A stretch of 64,000 bases of DNA from contig JAQJVL010000109.1 in NCBI GenBank assembly GCA_035578905.1, forward strand, positions 1,836,566 through 1,900,565, read 5' to 3'. The DNA comes from Stictocephala bisonia (lineage: Eukaryota > Arthropoda > Insecta > Hemiptera > Membracidae). The notes below the pieces were generated by a model. The model saw only the letters and a list, made by a program, of their open reading frames with translations, searched no databases and was not told the origin of the DNA. Shown here piece by piece: positions 20,241 to 32,200 of the stretch; within the stretch, counting starts at the first letter, position 1, and every line of letters starts with the position of its first letter. A program made the position numbers and the translations under genes.

Positions 20241-23200
20241 TTGCGACTGACCGTGGCCATTTGCCTCTGACACGTGCCCATAGCAGGAGTGTCGGGGATT
20301 TTTCGGGCCTTGCTGGCATGGCTTCCCTGGGACTTAGTGCGGTCACCTCGGTGTGTCCTGGCGTTTTTGTATCTTTCGGTGGTACGGTGTGTCGAGCCCT
20401 TCTTGATTCTGGTTCGGCATGCAGTATCATCAGCCTTTCTCTTTTTGAGTCCCTTGACGCCTTAGGACTTGTCAGGCACACCGAGCCCTCTTCTATTACT
20501 TGCTGGACGGCATCCCAAACTCCTCTACCTATAATTCTAAAGGCGTTTTTCCATTTTAAGATCGAAGGATTTTCCTGGAGGTGGGGTTTTCTTGTTGCCA
20601 AGGACCTGGCGGTTTCTTGTATCCTAGGGGCAGACTTTATTTCTAAGAGTGGTATGGTGCTTGACCTCCAGAAGCGCCAGCTGTTTTTCAAGTTTAATCG
20701 GCGAGTTTTGGTGCCTCTAGTAGGTGATTCTGACTGCCCTCCTGCAGTCAGGGAGGTGGGTTGTGAGCCCGAACAACCCAAGGTGGATCCAGTTGGTCAT
20801 CTCCCCCCTGAGCAGGCGGAGGCCATTAGGAGGCTGTGTTTGCGGTTTCCGGATGTGCTTACGCCGGAGCTTGGGGTCACTTCTCTTCTGGAGTATGAGA
20901 TCCACCTCACCGATTCTCAGCCAGTTAGAAGTCATCCGTACAAACTTGCTCCCCCAAAGATGGAGGTTATGAGGGCTATGATTGAGGATCTTCTGAGCAA
21001 GGGTGTGATTGAACCGTCTCGTTCTGCTTATGCCAGTCCAGCTTTTCTTGTGCCCAAGCCTAATGGTAAGTCTAGGCTTGTGATGGATTATCGGAGGCTC
21101 AACGCTAAGGTCGCTATTGACTCGGTACCTCTGCCTGATTTGCATTCTGCGTTTGATTGGTTCGGTAAGGCTAAGTTTTTCAGTGTTTTCGATTTGAACC
21201 AGGCCTACCATCAGATTCCATTGAAGAAGGAATCACGGCCTATGACTAGCTTCTGTGTTCCCTGGAATCTTTACCAGTTCACTAGGGTTCCTATGGGTCT
21301 TGCTGTGGGTGCCCAGACTCTTACTCGTCTGCTTGATTCCATCTTCCATGATGTGAAGTTCAAGTTTGTTTTCAATTACCTGGACGATCTTCTTGTCTAC
21401 AGTGAGACTTTCGGGGAACACCTGCAACATCTGGAGGAAGTTCTTAGTCGCCTCAAATCAGCTGGCCTTACCGTCAATCCAGAGAAAGTCACTTTTGCTC
21501 GTCCTGAGATTTCTTTTCTGGGTCATCTTATCTCTTCTCGAGGCGTCTGCATAGATCCTGCGAGGACCCAGGGCATTCGGGATTTTCCTCCTCCCAGAGA
21601 TGCCAAGGGGATTGCCCGTTTTGTGGGGATGGTGAATTTTTACCGTCGCTTCATCCCTAACGTGGCCGAGCTTGCTGCCCCGTTGAACGAGCTGCGAAAG
21701 AAAGGTGTCCCTTTTGTGTGGGGCCAAGCTCAGCAGACTGCCTTTGATGCTCTCAAGGAGGCTATCATGCAACCTCCTGTCCTGCGTATGCCTGATTTCA
21801 GCAGAGAATTTGTTCTTCAGACTGATGCCTCCTCCTCCGCCATTGCTGCTGTTCTTTCTCAGGAGTTTGATGGGGTCAGGCAGCCCATCGCTTTTGCTTC
21901 GAGGACGTTGTCTCACCAGGAACAGAAAGCTTCTTCCATCTATGAGTTAGAGTGTCTGGCTGTTGTCTTTGGTACGGACAAGTTTCGGCGTTTCTTGGAA
22001 CACGCTGAGTTCTTGCTGGAGACTGACAATCAGGCACTATCTTGGCTTCTTGCCCATCCCCGACAGCTCGGGAAAATTGGTCGCTGGGTGGTCAAAATTT
22101 CTGCTTTTAAGTTCCGAGTCCAACATCTTAGGGGTACCCAGAATGTCATCGCGGATGCTCTTTCCCGCATGTACCACGAACCCAGTGATCCACCGACTGA
22201 GGCTGTTGCTCAGTGTGGTGCTGTTCTTCTGGATTTTCCTCTGGCTTTTGACGACCTACTGTCCCATCAGCAGAAAGATCCCGAGCTGTCAGTCATCTTA
22301 GGTGAGCTTCAAGAGGGAGGTGCCCACCCTCCCTATTTTCTGTCCAAAGGGGTACTCTGTTGCCGTCCTCGACAGAGGGGTGAACCCCGTGTAGTGCTGC
22401 CTAGTCATCTAGTACCGATGGTCTTTCAGTATTATCACTCTTCCCTTGTGGGCGGTCATCTTGGCATTCATAAGACCATCGCTAAGATTCGTAGGTACTT
22501 CATCTGGAAGGGCATGGACCGGGATGTTGCTGGCAGAGTGCGGGCTTGTCACCTGTGCTCTCTCAGCAAGCCTAGTCAGAATGCAAGGTTAGGGTTGTTA
22601 TCTTCTGAGGTGGCCGAGCGTCCTTTTGAGAAGGTGTTCATCGACTACGTGGGTCCTTTTCCCCGTAGCAAGTCAGGTAGCTCCTACCTACTTGTTTGTG
22701 TGGATGCTTTCTCGAAGTTCGTGTGGCTTTTCCCACTTCGGAGTGCTACGGCTAAGCTCACCATCCGTGCTCTCCAGTCCCAACTCTTCCAGCACTTTGG
22801 TGTGCCTTCCACTCTTGTGTCCGACAATGGTAGCCAGTTTACCTACACACAGTTTCGTAGGTTCTGTTTTGGCAATGGTATCAGGCATGTGACTACCTCT
22901 CCTTATTACCCACAGCCTTCTCATGCAGAGCGGTTCAACCGCAATCTTCGGTCTGCCCTTATTACCTTCCATGCTGAGAAGCAGAACACCTGGGATGAGA
23001 GTCTCTCTTGGCTCCAGCTTGCTTTCAATTCTTCCAAGCATGAGAGTCACAATGCCACTCCCTTCGAGATTCTACATGGCTACCCTCCTAACAACCCTTT
23101 GTCCAACTTGTGGAGGTTAGAGGATCTTCTACCTACGCCAGGTGCCACTGACGTAGTGTCCACGTGGCGGGCTGCTCGGCGCAACCTGCTACGTGCTAGA

Positions 23201-23503
23201 GAGAGAGTGAGGAGGAGGTATGATAAGGGTCGTACTCCTAACCCTTTTCAGGTTGGAGATCTGGTTCTTTGTCAGGCTCACCCGGTCAGTTCGGCCGCGG
23301 AACGAAGAGCTGCAAAGTTGTGCTATCGGTGGTCTGGTCCCCACCGCATCGACAGGTTTTTGTCACCGGTGACTGCTCTGCTGGTTGATCCCCAGTCAGG
23401 CAGGGTGTTTAGGAAAGCCCATGTGTCCCAGCTTAAGGCTTTCCGGGGAACGGTTGGTCCAGGAGTTGGTGTTCCTGGGGGTTTCTTGGGGCAAAGAGAT
23501 TGA
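20198..23503 (+). CDS. pol: Pol polyprotein (protease, RT, RNase H, integrase) of element 1
   Basis: The pol frame is open from 20165 and has no suitable ATG near its start, so it is read by frameshift from gag. Residue numbers here count from codon 20261. An aspartic protease has the active site LLDSGS (D49). Reverse transcriptase has FSVFDLNQAY (D311) and YLDD (D375, D376). RNase H has TDASSSAIAAVL (D522) and ETDNQAL. Integrase has an HHCC zinc region (HSSLVGGH ... CHLC, about 726-768) and catalytic D795, D855 and E890. The last pair leaves 34 residues between D and E. A GPY/F-like tail follows (WSGPHRIDRF ... KAHVSQLKAF) and no chromodomain is seen. The frame has no breaks. Codons at 22841-22855 differ from element 2 by a compensated pair of indels. 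Confidence 0.96.
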   Translation, partial: RSARGVASTVAPRVVATDRGHLPLTRAHSRSVGDFSGLAGMASLGLSAVTSVCPGVFVSFGGTVCRALLDSGSACSIISLSLFESLDALGLVRHTEPSSITCWTASQTPLPIILKAFFHFKIEGFSWRWGFLVAKDLAVSCILGADFISKSGMVLDLQKRQLFFKFNRRVLVPLVGDSDCPPAVREVGCEPEQPKVDPVGHLPPEQAEAIRRLCLRFPDVLTPELGVTSLLEYEIHLTDSQPVRSHPYKLAPPKMEVMRAMIEDLLSKGVIEPSRSAYASPAFLVPKPNGKSRLVMDYRRLNAKVAIDSVPLPDLHSAFDWFGKAKFFSVFDLNQAYHQIPLKKESRPMTSFCVPWNLYQFTRVPMGLAVGAQTLTRLLDSIFHDVKFKFVFNYLDDLLVYSETFGEHLQHLEEVLSRLKSAGLTVNPEKVTFARPEISFLGHLISSRGVCIDPARTQGIRDFPPPRDAKGIARFVGMVNFYRRFIPNVAELAAPLNELRKKGVPFVWGQAQQTAFDALKEAIMQPPVLRMPDFSREFVLQTDASSSAIAAVLSQEFDGVRQPIAFASRTLSHQEQKASSIYELECLAVVFGTDKFRRFLEHAEFLLETDNQALSWLLAHPRQLGKIGRWVVKISAFKFRVQHLRGTQNVIADALSRMYHEPSDPPTEAVAQCGAVLLDFPLAFDDLLSHQQKDPELSVILGELQEGGAHPPYFLSKGVLCCRPRQRGEPRVVLPSHLVPMVFQYYHSSLVGGHLGIHKTIAKIRRYFIWKGMDRDVAGRVRACHLCSLSKPSQNARLGLLSSEVAERPFEKVFIDYVGPFPRSKSGSSYLLVCVDAFSKFVWLFPLRSATAKLTIRALQSQLFQHFGVPSTLVSDNGSQFTYTQFRRFCFGNGIRHVTTSPYYPQPSHAERFNRNLRSALITFHAEKQNTWDESLSWLQLAFNSSKHESHNATPFEILHGYPPNNPLSNLWRLEDLLPTPGATDVVSTWRAARRNLLRARERVRRRYDKGRTPNPFQVGDLVLCQAHPVSSAAERRAAKLCYRWSGPHRIDRFLSPVTALLVDPQSGRVFRKAHVSQLKAFRGTVGPGVGVPGGFLGQRD

Positions 23504-23730
23504 TCACCTCTGCGCCCTAGGTGGCTGTTCTGAGAGAGTCTTCTTTCTCTCTTTTTTCTTGTCGGGCCCGACAGTCAGGGTAGTTTGCTCCCTGTTCGAG
23601 GGGTTTCCCCTCTTAGTTTCTCTTGGGCGTCCTTGGAGCACCACTCTTCGGAGGTCTTCCGGAGGTCTTCGTCTTCTCTTGGTTCCCTGAGGTACCGAGT
23701 GTTCTCCCCTGCCTGGGTGTGTTGAGGTTT

Positions 23731-23742
23731 GCAGAGGGAGGT
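23731..23742 (+). other. Polypurine tract of element 1
   Basis: GCAGAGGGAGG directly precedes the 3' LTR (one T between), the expected place for plus-strand primer formation. The same tract is at 59263-59274 in element 2. Confidence 0.8.
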
Positions 23743-25777
23743 TGTACCGGGTCTTGGACCGGTACAGTTTCGTTTTTTTCGTTGTTGTCTGCCAGGCTGC
23801 CTGAGATTCGCTTTTGCCCGGCGATTTGCGTACTTTGGTAGCCGTTGGCCCAGTTCCGTTTCGTTCCGTGTTCCAGCAGCTTCAGTCCGGTTGGCCTGGC
23901 TGTTCAGTTGTCTTGTGCTGCCTGCAGAAATAGTCATGTTCAGATAGACACTCTAAAACGTAAGTGTTCATTCTGTAAGTTTTAATATCTAATCACCCTT
24001 TTGGTGAAAATACTTTTGTTTAAATAATATTAATCGTTCTTACTTGTGTTTTCAGAGTTTTGTTAAATTTATATTCTTTGTCTAGATGTTTTAACCTAGG
24101 TTCGAGCCATGTGCTCATTGTTACCTTTTTGACTTTAATTGCTTTATTATCTCTGGTTTCATATTTAATAGTAGTTCTGTATAATGTTTTGTTGAGCCTT
24201 TTTAAGTTGCAGTTACCGATTTACCATCTTTTTGTTCATGGACAATAACCTAGCCTATCTTTAGTTTGATTTTCATGTTATGACAGATTGCTCATGTTTC
24301 AATAGCCTAGTTCTCAGTTTGTCATTTTTAGTTCCATATACGTAATTAATTCTTTTATAATTTGTTAATTTGTAATTTGTCTTAATTCTGAGTTTCCTAC
24401 ATAATTATTCATAGCCTAAAGTTAATTTTTCACTGTATTGTTTGCTCCACTCCTGTTCTTGTTTGTCTCTTCATGTTAAGTTTTGTTAAAGCAGGCACCC
24501 TTATGTTTAGTGGTTATGTATAATATTTGTGTTGTGATGGCTGGACTGGTTTTAATGTGCTGTGGTGTTGTCCTACAGTCCAGGGTCCTTGAGTAGGACG
24601 TTTCAACCCTCAGCCGGTCGTCCGGGCAAAGTTCGACCTTCTGCACTGCCTGCCTGGCCTGAGGACCAAGTCGTAGAGCCCATGTTGCGACTAAGCTGCC
24701 ATTCCCTACATCTGGGTGTTTTCTTCAGTCCTCAGGTCAGTTCGTTCCATTTTTTTTCCCCGGCGGCTGAGCTGGGGGTGATTTGTGAAATAGAAAAAAC
24801 AAAAAAAAAAAAAAAAGTGCAATTAAAAGAAAAAAAGAAGTTTGTAGAACTTTTCATGTGGCCTAGGCCTAAGACTTAAACTTTACAGTGGATTTATGAA
24901 ACAGCCATGGGGGACTTATGTTTTTTTTTTATTATTAAAGAAATAAAAACTGTTGAAATATACCGAGAACTTTTAATGTTAATATTTATTGTTATTTAGT
25001 TTAATTAGTCTATTTTCTTGTTACATTTGTTTAGATTTTTATTTTTGTTAGGTCCCCATTGTTAAATCCTGTTATTACTTATTTAATTGCTTAGGCCTAG
25101 TTATTGTTATTTATTTTTGTTAAGTGTATTTGTGGGGGGGGGTTTCTGAAGTGAATTTTTACTCGACGGTACCGTGTTATATTTTCTTTTAAATTATTTA
25201 ATTTTTAAACTTTCACCAAAAGGGGATTATGGTGCTTTTGCTTAACTTTTAATTCGGAGCTGCCCAGGGATTCCGGCTTACTCCCTGGCCCGGTGGAATC
25301 AAGGGATTCGGGCTAAATTGCCGGTTTAAATGTTGTGATCCAAAAGTTTTCTAAATTTTCACTTTTATTTGGGGCTTAATATTTTCTTACGTTTTGGGGT
25401 GTCTCAGGCTAAACTGCAGATAGGCCATACACCCTGTAGTTGATTAATTGTTAAATTTTGGTATTTGTAGAGTTTGTGGTATTTATAGCGTTTGTTATAA
25501 TTGTGTAGTATCTTGGTAATTTTAGTGTTTGTTATTTATTTAAGTGCTAATTTATATTGTGGCCTTCTGCCTATTTTTATTGTGGCCTTCTGCCTTTTTT
25601 GTTGTGGCCTTCTGCCTGCCAGTTTTTTTTACTTGGTAATAAAATTTAGTTTTGCTCAGCTGCCGAGTATTATTTTGACCCTCCAACTGCCACCCGTGAT
25701 CCCATCGCTCGACTTGTTTTGAGCCATCCCCCGGTTGGCACGCTTTCCAGCTTTGGTGGGGGGGGGGATGGGTCTCA
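23743..25777 (+). repeat. 3' LTR of element 1
   Basis: 2,035 bp matching the 5' LTR. The visible differences are an extra G after GTTTC near the start, G/A in TCTGTGAG versus TCTGTAAG, lengths of A, T and G runs, and TCTCA versus TCTAA at the end. It ends in CA and is followed by the CAAC target duplication. Confidence 0.95.
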
Positions 25778-25781
25778 CAAC
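25778..25781. other. Target-site duplication of element 1 (right)
   Basis: CAAC, identical to 16427-16430. Confidence 0.85.
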
Positions 25782-26444
25782 ATATCTCACTTAAAAAAAA
25801 CTCAGAAACAATAGATATAATATTGATGAATAGAGGAGTGTAACCACAGAATATAAATGTATTTATACATTTTGGTATTCATTATTCTGATACTGATATT
25901 CAAGATAAGGGTGAATATTTCAAGACTCAAATATTTCATATTACAAGGAACGAATTGATATAATGTAAAATACCATACAAAATAAAATAACTATTTTAAA
26001 ACACATTATTCAGCAAAGTTGTCACATTTGGAAATTCACACCCTTAAAGGTCGAATTCATAAAGGTAATAAAGAGACTAAATGTTTATAATGCCTAAATT
26101 CAACTGACATGAAACCACAAAGTTTTTCTGTTCAGCCCACCCCATTCCAGGAACAATATCGGCCAAACTGTTTCCCCACAGCACAAAAGGAGAAGTCATT
26201 AATAACAATTACAAGCGGTGTTAGCGAGACCGCGGATTGTCTTCTCACTGCTTTGTAACGGTTCCCTCCAGTATTAATCTTAGTTAACACAATTATATGA
26301 TTTCTATTCTACAGTGACATGGGGAAATTTAACATAAATGAAATATTTGTGATGCTAAATCTGATAAAATTATTAAATCAAAGTCAAGAAGTTTAACTAC
26401 AGCCTATCGTCTACGTACTACAGTTTTTATTACAGCAGAAATAG
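25782..26444. other. AT-rich intron, no feature recognised
   Basis: Unique-looking AT-rich sequence between the retrotransposon and a short tandem duplication. No coding potential seen. Confidence 0.5.
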
Positions 26445-26710
26445 AAAATTATTCACAATAATTATTTGGTAACTATGCACTTTCTTACCACTTCTCAAAA
26501 TACGACTTTGTGTAATAGAAGTGGTGAAATATGACTTTATATATCTTGAGGAGGTTGAACTCAACCACGGAAAACTTAAAATTATTCTCAATAATTATTT
26601 GGTAACTATGCACTTTCTTACCACTTCTCAAAATACGACTTTGAGTAATAGAAGTGGTGAAATATGACTTTAAATGTCTTGAGGAGGTTGAACTCAACCA
26701 CGGAAAACTT
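26445..26710. repeat. 133-bp tandem duplication (two copies)
   Basis: 26445-26577 and 26578-26710 are head-to-tail copies differing at a handful of bases. Each ends with TCAACCACGGAAAACTT. Overlapping minus-strand reading frames here simply read the repeat and do not resemble a gene. Confidence 0.9.
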
Positions 26711-26889
26711 GTTTTTACAGAAAAATCGAAACATTAGTTTTTATCTGCTATTGAAAAAACACTTTTTTAAATATTGTAATTTTCAATTTTTTTTTGTTTG
26801 CAGGTTTTTTATACTGAATATAAATATATAATTGGCGTTTCAATCAACAACATTTTTCGGTAAATGCACTCGTTGCTTACATAACCAAA

Positions 26890-27016
26890 CATAAATCCTA
26901 ACTTATGACTGGCCTCCTCCGAGAAGGCCGGCACCCGCCCCTTCGGCAGGTGACAGTTGGTGTTTATAATCATCGCGTAAAGGCAACTAATCACGATTCA
27001 CCACGACAGTAGTTTT
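26890..27016. repeat. Interspersed repeat related to 9266-9335 and 9735-9895
   Basis: A GC-rich island (CCTCCTCCGAGAAGGCCGGC, then CCCCTTCGGCAGGTGACAG) in AT-rich DNA. It is followed by the AGTTGGTGTT and ATCGCGTA blocks shared with 9266-9335. It is likely an old SINE- or LINE-derived fragment; the class is not determined. Confidence 0.5.
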
Positions 27017-27135
27017 CAGAAATATCTCGAGAAATAATTGTTATAGACCAAATTTGTATTTAGCGAAAAAAACACATCAAATTAAAAAAAGGCGAGTAAA
27101 AAAATAATTTACTCTAACGAAAATACTACAAATAC

Positions 27136-27260
27136 TGTGTTGATATCTGGGTGCTCATGCAGTTAACGACGTGTGCACAGACATGACATACCTCGTTATT
27201 GGTGATATAAAAGGTCATTATTTTACCATAATAACCCGTGATAAATGTGTATCTCCAGAG

Positions 27261-27344
<84 letters not shown>

Positions 27345-29224
27345 ACTGTACATGTAGGGGGTGAGTGGGTGGCTCAATACCACTGTACGTGTAGGGGTGT
27401 TTGACATATATATTGTCTCTGGAGATACACATTTATAATGGGTTATTATGGTAAAATAATGGCCTTGATAGTTATTGTATGTTATCTTGAGTGCCTCTCT
27501 TATGTGGGACATCTGTGTGCTCATACAGTTAACGATGTGTGCACAGAGCTATGGCACACCTCGTTATTGGAGACATCCATTGTTCCTATTTATCACTACT
27601 TCGTGGATCAGATGACCTAATGACCTTGATGGAAATTGTGAGTTATTTTGATTGGCTCCCTTATGTGGGACATTTGTATGTTCATTCAGTTAATGATGTG
27701 TGCATAGCTATGGTATACCTCGTTATTGGTGGCATCTATTGTCCCTGGAGTTACACGTTCATCACAGTTTATTATGGTAAACTAATTGATCTTGATGGAA
27801 ATTGTGTGCTATCTTGAGTGCCTCACTTATGTGGGACATCTGTGTACTCATGCAGTTAACAATGTGTGCACAGCTATGACACATCTCGTTATTGGTGATA
27901 CCCATTGTCCCTGGAGATACACGTTTAACACGGGTTCATGGGTCAGGTAAACTAATGACCTTGATGGAAATTGTTTGTTATCTTGCGTGCCTCACTTATG
28001 TGGGACATCTGTGCACTCATGCAGTTAATGATGTGTGCAAAGCTATGACACATCTCGTTATTGGTGATACCCATTGTCCCTGGAGATACACGTTTAACAC
28101 GGGTTCATGGGTCAGGTAAACTAATTACCTTGATGGAAATTGTTTGTTATCTTGCGTGCCTCACTTGTGTGGGACATATGTGTCCTCATACAGTTAATGA
28201 TGTGTGCACAGCTATGACACATCTCGTTATTGGTGATACCCATTGCCCCTGGAGATACACGTTTAACACGGGTTCATGGGTCAGGTAAACTAATGACCTT
28301 GATGGAAATTGTGTGTTATCTTGCGTGCCTCACTTATGTGGGACATATGTGTCCTCATACAGTTAACGATGTGTGCACAGCAATGACACATCTCGTTATT
28401 GGCGATACCCATTGCCCCTGGAGATACACGTTTAACACGGGTTCATGGGTCAGGTAAACTAATGACCTTGATGGAAATTGTTTGTTATCTTGCGTGCCTC
28501 ACTTAGGTGGGACATCTGTGCACTCATGCAGTTAACGATACATCTCGTTATTGGTGATACCTATTGCCTCTGGAGATACACGTTTAACACGGGTTCATGG
28601 GTCAGGTAAACTAATGACATTGTTGGAAATTGTGTGTTATCTTGCGTGCCTCACTTATGTGGGACATCTGTGTACTCATGCAGTTAACGATGTGTGCAAA
28701 GCTATGACACATCTCGTTATTGGTGATACCCATTGCCCCTGGAGATACACGTTTAACACGGGTTCATGGGTCAGGTAAACTAATGACCTTGATGGAAATT
28801 GTGTGTTATATTGAGTGCCTCCCTTATGTGGGACATCTGTGTACTCATGCAGTTAACGATGTGTGCACAGCTATGACACATCTCGTTATTGGTGATACCC
28901 ATTGTCCCTGGAGATACACGTTTAACACGGGTTCATGGGTCAGGTAAACTAATGACCTTGATGGAAATTGTGTGTTATATTGAGTGCCTCCCTTATGTGG
29001 GACATCTGTGTACTCATGCAGTTAACGATGTGTGCACAGCTATGACACATCTCGTTATTGGTGATACCCATTGCCCCTGGAGATACACGTTTAACATGGG
29101 TTCATGAGTCAGCTAAACTAATGACCTTGATGGAAATTGTGTTATCTTGAGTGCCTCCCTCTTATGTTTGGCATATGTGTGTTCATACAGTTAACGATGT
29201 GTGCACAGCTACGGCACACCTCTT
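27136..29224. repeat. 169-bp tandem array (about 11-12 units)
   Basis: Units with the blocks CATCTCGTTATTGGTGATAC, CTGGAGATACACGTTTAACA and CAGTTAACGATGTGTGCACA recur at 27892, 28061, 28230, 28399, 28551, 28720 and 28889. Steps are 169 bp, with one 152-bp step from a 17-bp deletion (28399 to 28551). Older, more diverged units lie on the left. Because 169 is not divisible by 3, the 75-residue open frame seen in each unit cannot continue through the array, so it is not a repeat protein. The leftmost units are interrupted by a palindrome and a TA tract. Confidence 0.93.
27225..27455. repeat. Palindrome with TA microsatellite inside the 169-bp array
   Basis: The arms near 27225-27270 and 27408-27455 are inverted copies of the satellite segment TCTCCAGAGACAATATATA. 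Between them are an 80-bp TA run (27264-27342) and a GC-rich insert with two copies of ACCACTGTAC-TGTAGGGG. That insert resembles the minisatellite at 32945-33215. Locally, the array changes orientation here. Confidence 0.85.
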
Positions 29225-32200
29225 CCTAGACAAACATTTTTATACTTATATTTTTGTGTTGAAGTGTTGAAAAAATCGTTTAGATTTGATAATGTTATTT
29301 AAATAGTCAAATTAAGGATAATTTTGAAAATAACAAATAATATTCATGGTTATGGTTAATTTTTTTAGTTTTATAAAGTTCTAATCTAAAATTGTTAGAG
29401 GACTCTTCACGACTGTTTGCAGAGTATGTAAATATTAAATTCACATTTTTCACAAATTATGTTTACGGTCCCCTGATGGATGGGTCTGTCTGAAAGGGTT
29501 CCGTTCAAAGTAAACCTCTACCTTTAAATAAACAAAGAGATGAAGATATATTAAGATGATCTATCGCACAGTGAAATAACCGTTAGTGTTTATTCTAACG
29601 CCAATGGAATTTATAAGGTGGACAAAAATACAATTAGGCTTAATTATATGTTGTTTAGAAAGTATATTTAAATACAGGTTCGTTTATTGTTTTTCAATTT
29701 ATTTAATATCTAATTAGTACCTTATGTGTTACATTCCATTACAATTTAAGCAAATCGTGATTTCTACTGGTATATTTTAGTAGGAATATTTATGATAAAT
29801 AGTATATTATAGTGGTAAATCTAATTAAATTGACAACATCATCTTTTACCGAATTAAAATATAATACTGTCACATTTAAGTTTATATTTATGATAAATAT
29901 CACTCTGCTGTCTTTTTTTATCACTGTACTTCATTATTGTACACAATATCAAGAAAATGTTCATAAATAAAACTATAAGTAGATGAGGCATTAACAGAAT
30001 TTTTTTAATTAAAGACCATTATTGTTGTAAAAATATAACATAGTAAGAACAATACATCTTGGACAATTTTGATTTATGATAATAAATGCAATTCGAATAT
30101 TGCCATAGCAATACGTAATATTAGAAATACAATATTGATCTATTTTGGAGGAAAGAATTTAAAAGAAAAGAAAATTTGTACTATTGGATTGCAAGTTTGA
30201 GGTAATCTTTACGTTTAGAATTCATACACTGGGATTGAGGCAAACCGATAAATGTTATCAATAAACGGATCAGCAAGGGGAGAGGCAGCGATTCAATCTG
30301 TCATATCAGTTCGTCGATGGGCGAGGATCCCAGTTAATGGGAAATGCAAAGCAAGACGCTCCCTTCCCATCACAACGTGTTGTAACATGCTTGTTCCCTG
30401 ACAAGATAGCAAAATATGAATGCAAACTATTCTTACGACGGATCTTACACACAACTCTATGATTCATTCACTGTAACACGATTGATGACATCGATGTAAG
30501 CCTCACAGAACTCTCAGCTGACAATAGACGTCAGATACATCTTGCGACTTCAAATAATTTTGAAGTTTGTTAGATGTCATCCTCATAGAACATTTTCATT
30601 AAAAAATAAGCAATTACAATTTCACATTGAACGAGATTAAAAAGAAAAACAGTGGGTGACCACTAAAAAAAGTAAGAATATTCAAGGTTTGGTCTTTATA
30701 AGATAGAACAATAGATAAGTGACATTTATGTAGTATATAAAATACACAATCATCAGTGTAACTTATATTTTATAGGGTAATCACTTTAGAAAAATATAAC
30801 TATTGAAAATAAGGGTTTTCTTACTTTCTAAACAAAAGAATTATTCACAGGGTTAGGCTAGGAAGAATCATAAGCGAAAGTTGGGTTTTCAAGAAACACC
30901 GGAGTTCGTGGATGGGAGGGCTTTTAGTGATTGAAGTGTGTGAATGACTAAGAGTAGTGAGTGTCGAAGGCTGGAGCTGTGAAGAGTCAAATTTCAAATA
31001 TAGAGGGTGTCTTTATCTAGTATGGATGATGTATTTATCAAGAGTGGTGAGTAAAGGAGAATGGGGCTGTAAAGAGCCTTGAAATACAGTGGATGGGTAA
31101 TGGATGTATATTATTATCTGCATATATTGTACTTTAGTTCGGCAATAAAGATATTAAGATATATCAATATTATTTTCCTTATTTATATCAGTACAGGACA
31201 TACAATATACGCAGTTCCAAGTGTATCGTAACTGTCAACATATGGAATCAAGAAAGTCCTCTGATCTCTCGAAACAATTTGATAACTCTCACCTTACATA
31301 TTACCTCCCCTATGTACATGCCCAAGGAAACATGCAGTGTTATCGAGGAGGTTGTTGAAGCCATGCAAACATCATCAACTAGATGAACACACATCCTGTC
31401 ACCTAAGGGAGGAGCTCAAGACGTTGCTGGCTATTGATTCTGTGTGACTGCGAATGCCCAAGAGACGTTAAGTAGATTATCTTTGCATGTTACACAGCTT
31501 ACACACGAGATCTGACTTGGGATTCATCGAAAATACGGAAGTCGTAAGCCACATGCCATGCAACAGGGATAATAAATATTGTAAACTTAAGATGACCTTT
31601 GTGCATACATTCTCGATTATATGAGCTCGACCTATCGATATGATACTTTAGTGCTTATCTCTATATTGTGTGTTTCATAGTGTAGGGAATATATAAAACA
31701 ACGTCTCTCTCAAGTCTCTTCTTGAGTATGTGTATCCATTAGGTGAGTAATATACATATATCGTCTAATCCAGTGAAAACTAACACTGGAGTAGGATTAG
31801 TGAGTCTGTTTGTTTTACCCATGGGGATTTTAAGTTAAGAAAAACCTTAGATCCTAGAATCTATTTCTGTAAAAACGAATTTAGACCCCTTCCCACGTAC
31901 TGTACCTTAATTATTTACGGTATTACCGGCAGTTACAGATACACAAAGATGATGTTTACAAATGAGATTTATAAATTTATTAGAAAACCCACGTATGAAA
32001 AAAACAAATTGTCACTAAACTGGCGTAAAATACTGTTACCACATCTGACAGTAAACTAAGACGTAAACAAAATAACGTAATCTAAAAAAGCTATTATGTT
32101 CTATCATAAAATATATCATCATTGTTTAAGAATATGACTTGTGCACCCCTATTTTCATATAATTGATTGCCCTCCAACAATTTACACATCTACTTCATTG

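Larger units (their letters stand above)
16431..25777 (+). mobile_element. Ty3/Gypsy-type LTR retrotransposon, element 1 (9,347 bp, intact)
   Basis: Full-length element with matching 2,035-bp LTRs beginning TGTACCGG and ending TCTCA (TCTAA in the 5' copy, a single substitution), and a CAAC target duplication. Internal parts in order are an initiator-Met tRNA primer-binding site, a leader with two poly(A) tracts, gag, a -1 frameshift site, pol with protease-RT-RNase H-integrase, a short spacer and a polypurine tract. The domain order PR-RT-RH-IN puts it in Ty3/Gypsy. There is no env: only about 240 bp lie between the pol stop and the 3' LTR. Both LTRs are nearly identical and gag and pol are unbroken, so the insertion is recent and may be autonomous. 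It lies antisense in the host-gene intron. The exact lineage was not assigned. Confidence 0.96.

Noticed and set aside
20068..20781. 237-codon minus-strand frame opposite the gag-pol junction (also 55611-56324)
   Set aside because: Conserved only because gag and pol on the other strand are conserved. No recognisable domain, so a shadow frame.
23504..23742. Possible env gene between pol and the 3' LTR
   Set aside because: Only about 240 bp are available and no signal peptide or membrane segment is visible. The element has no env.
27892..29107. Series of 75-codon frames in the 169-bp array
   Set aside because: The unit length is not a multiple of three, so each copy shifts frame and stops. 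Not a repeat protein.
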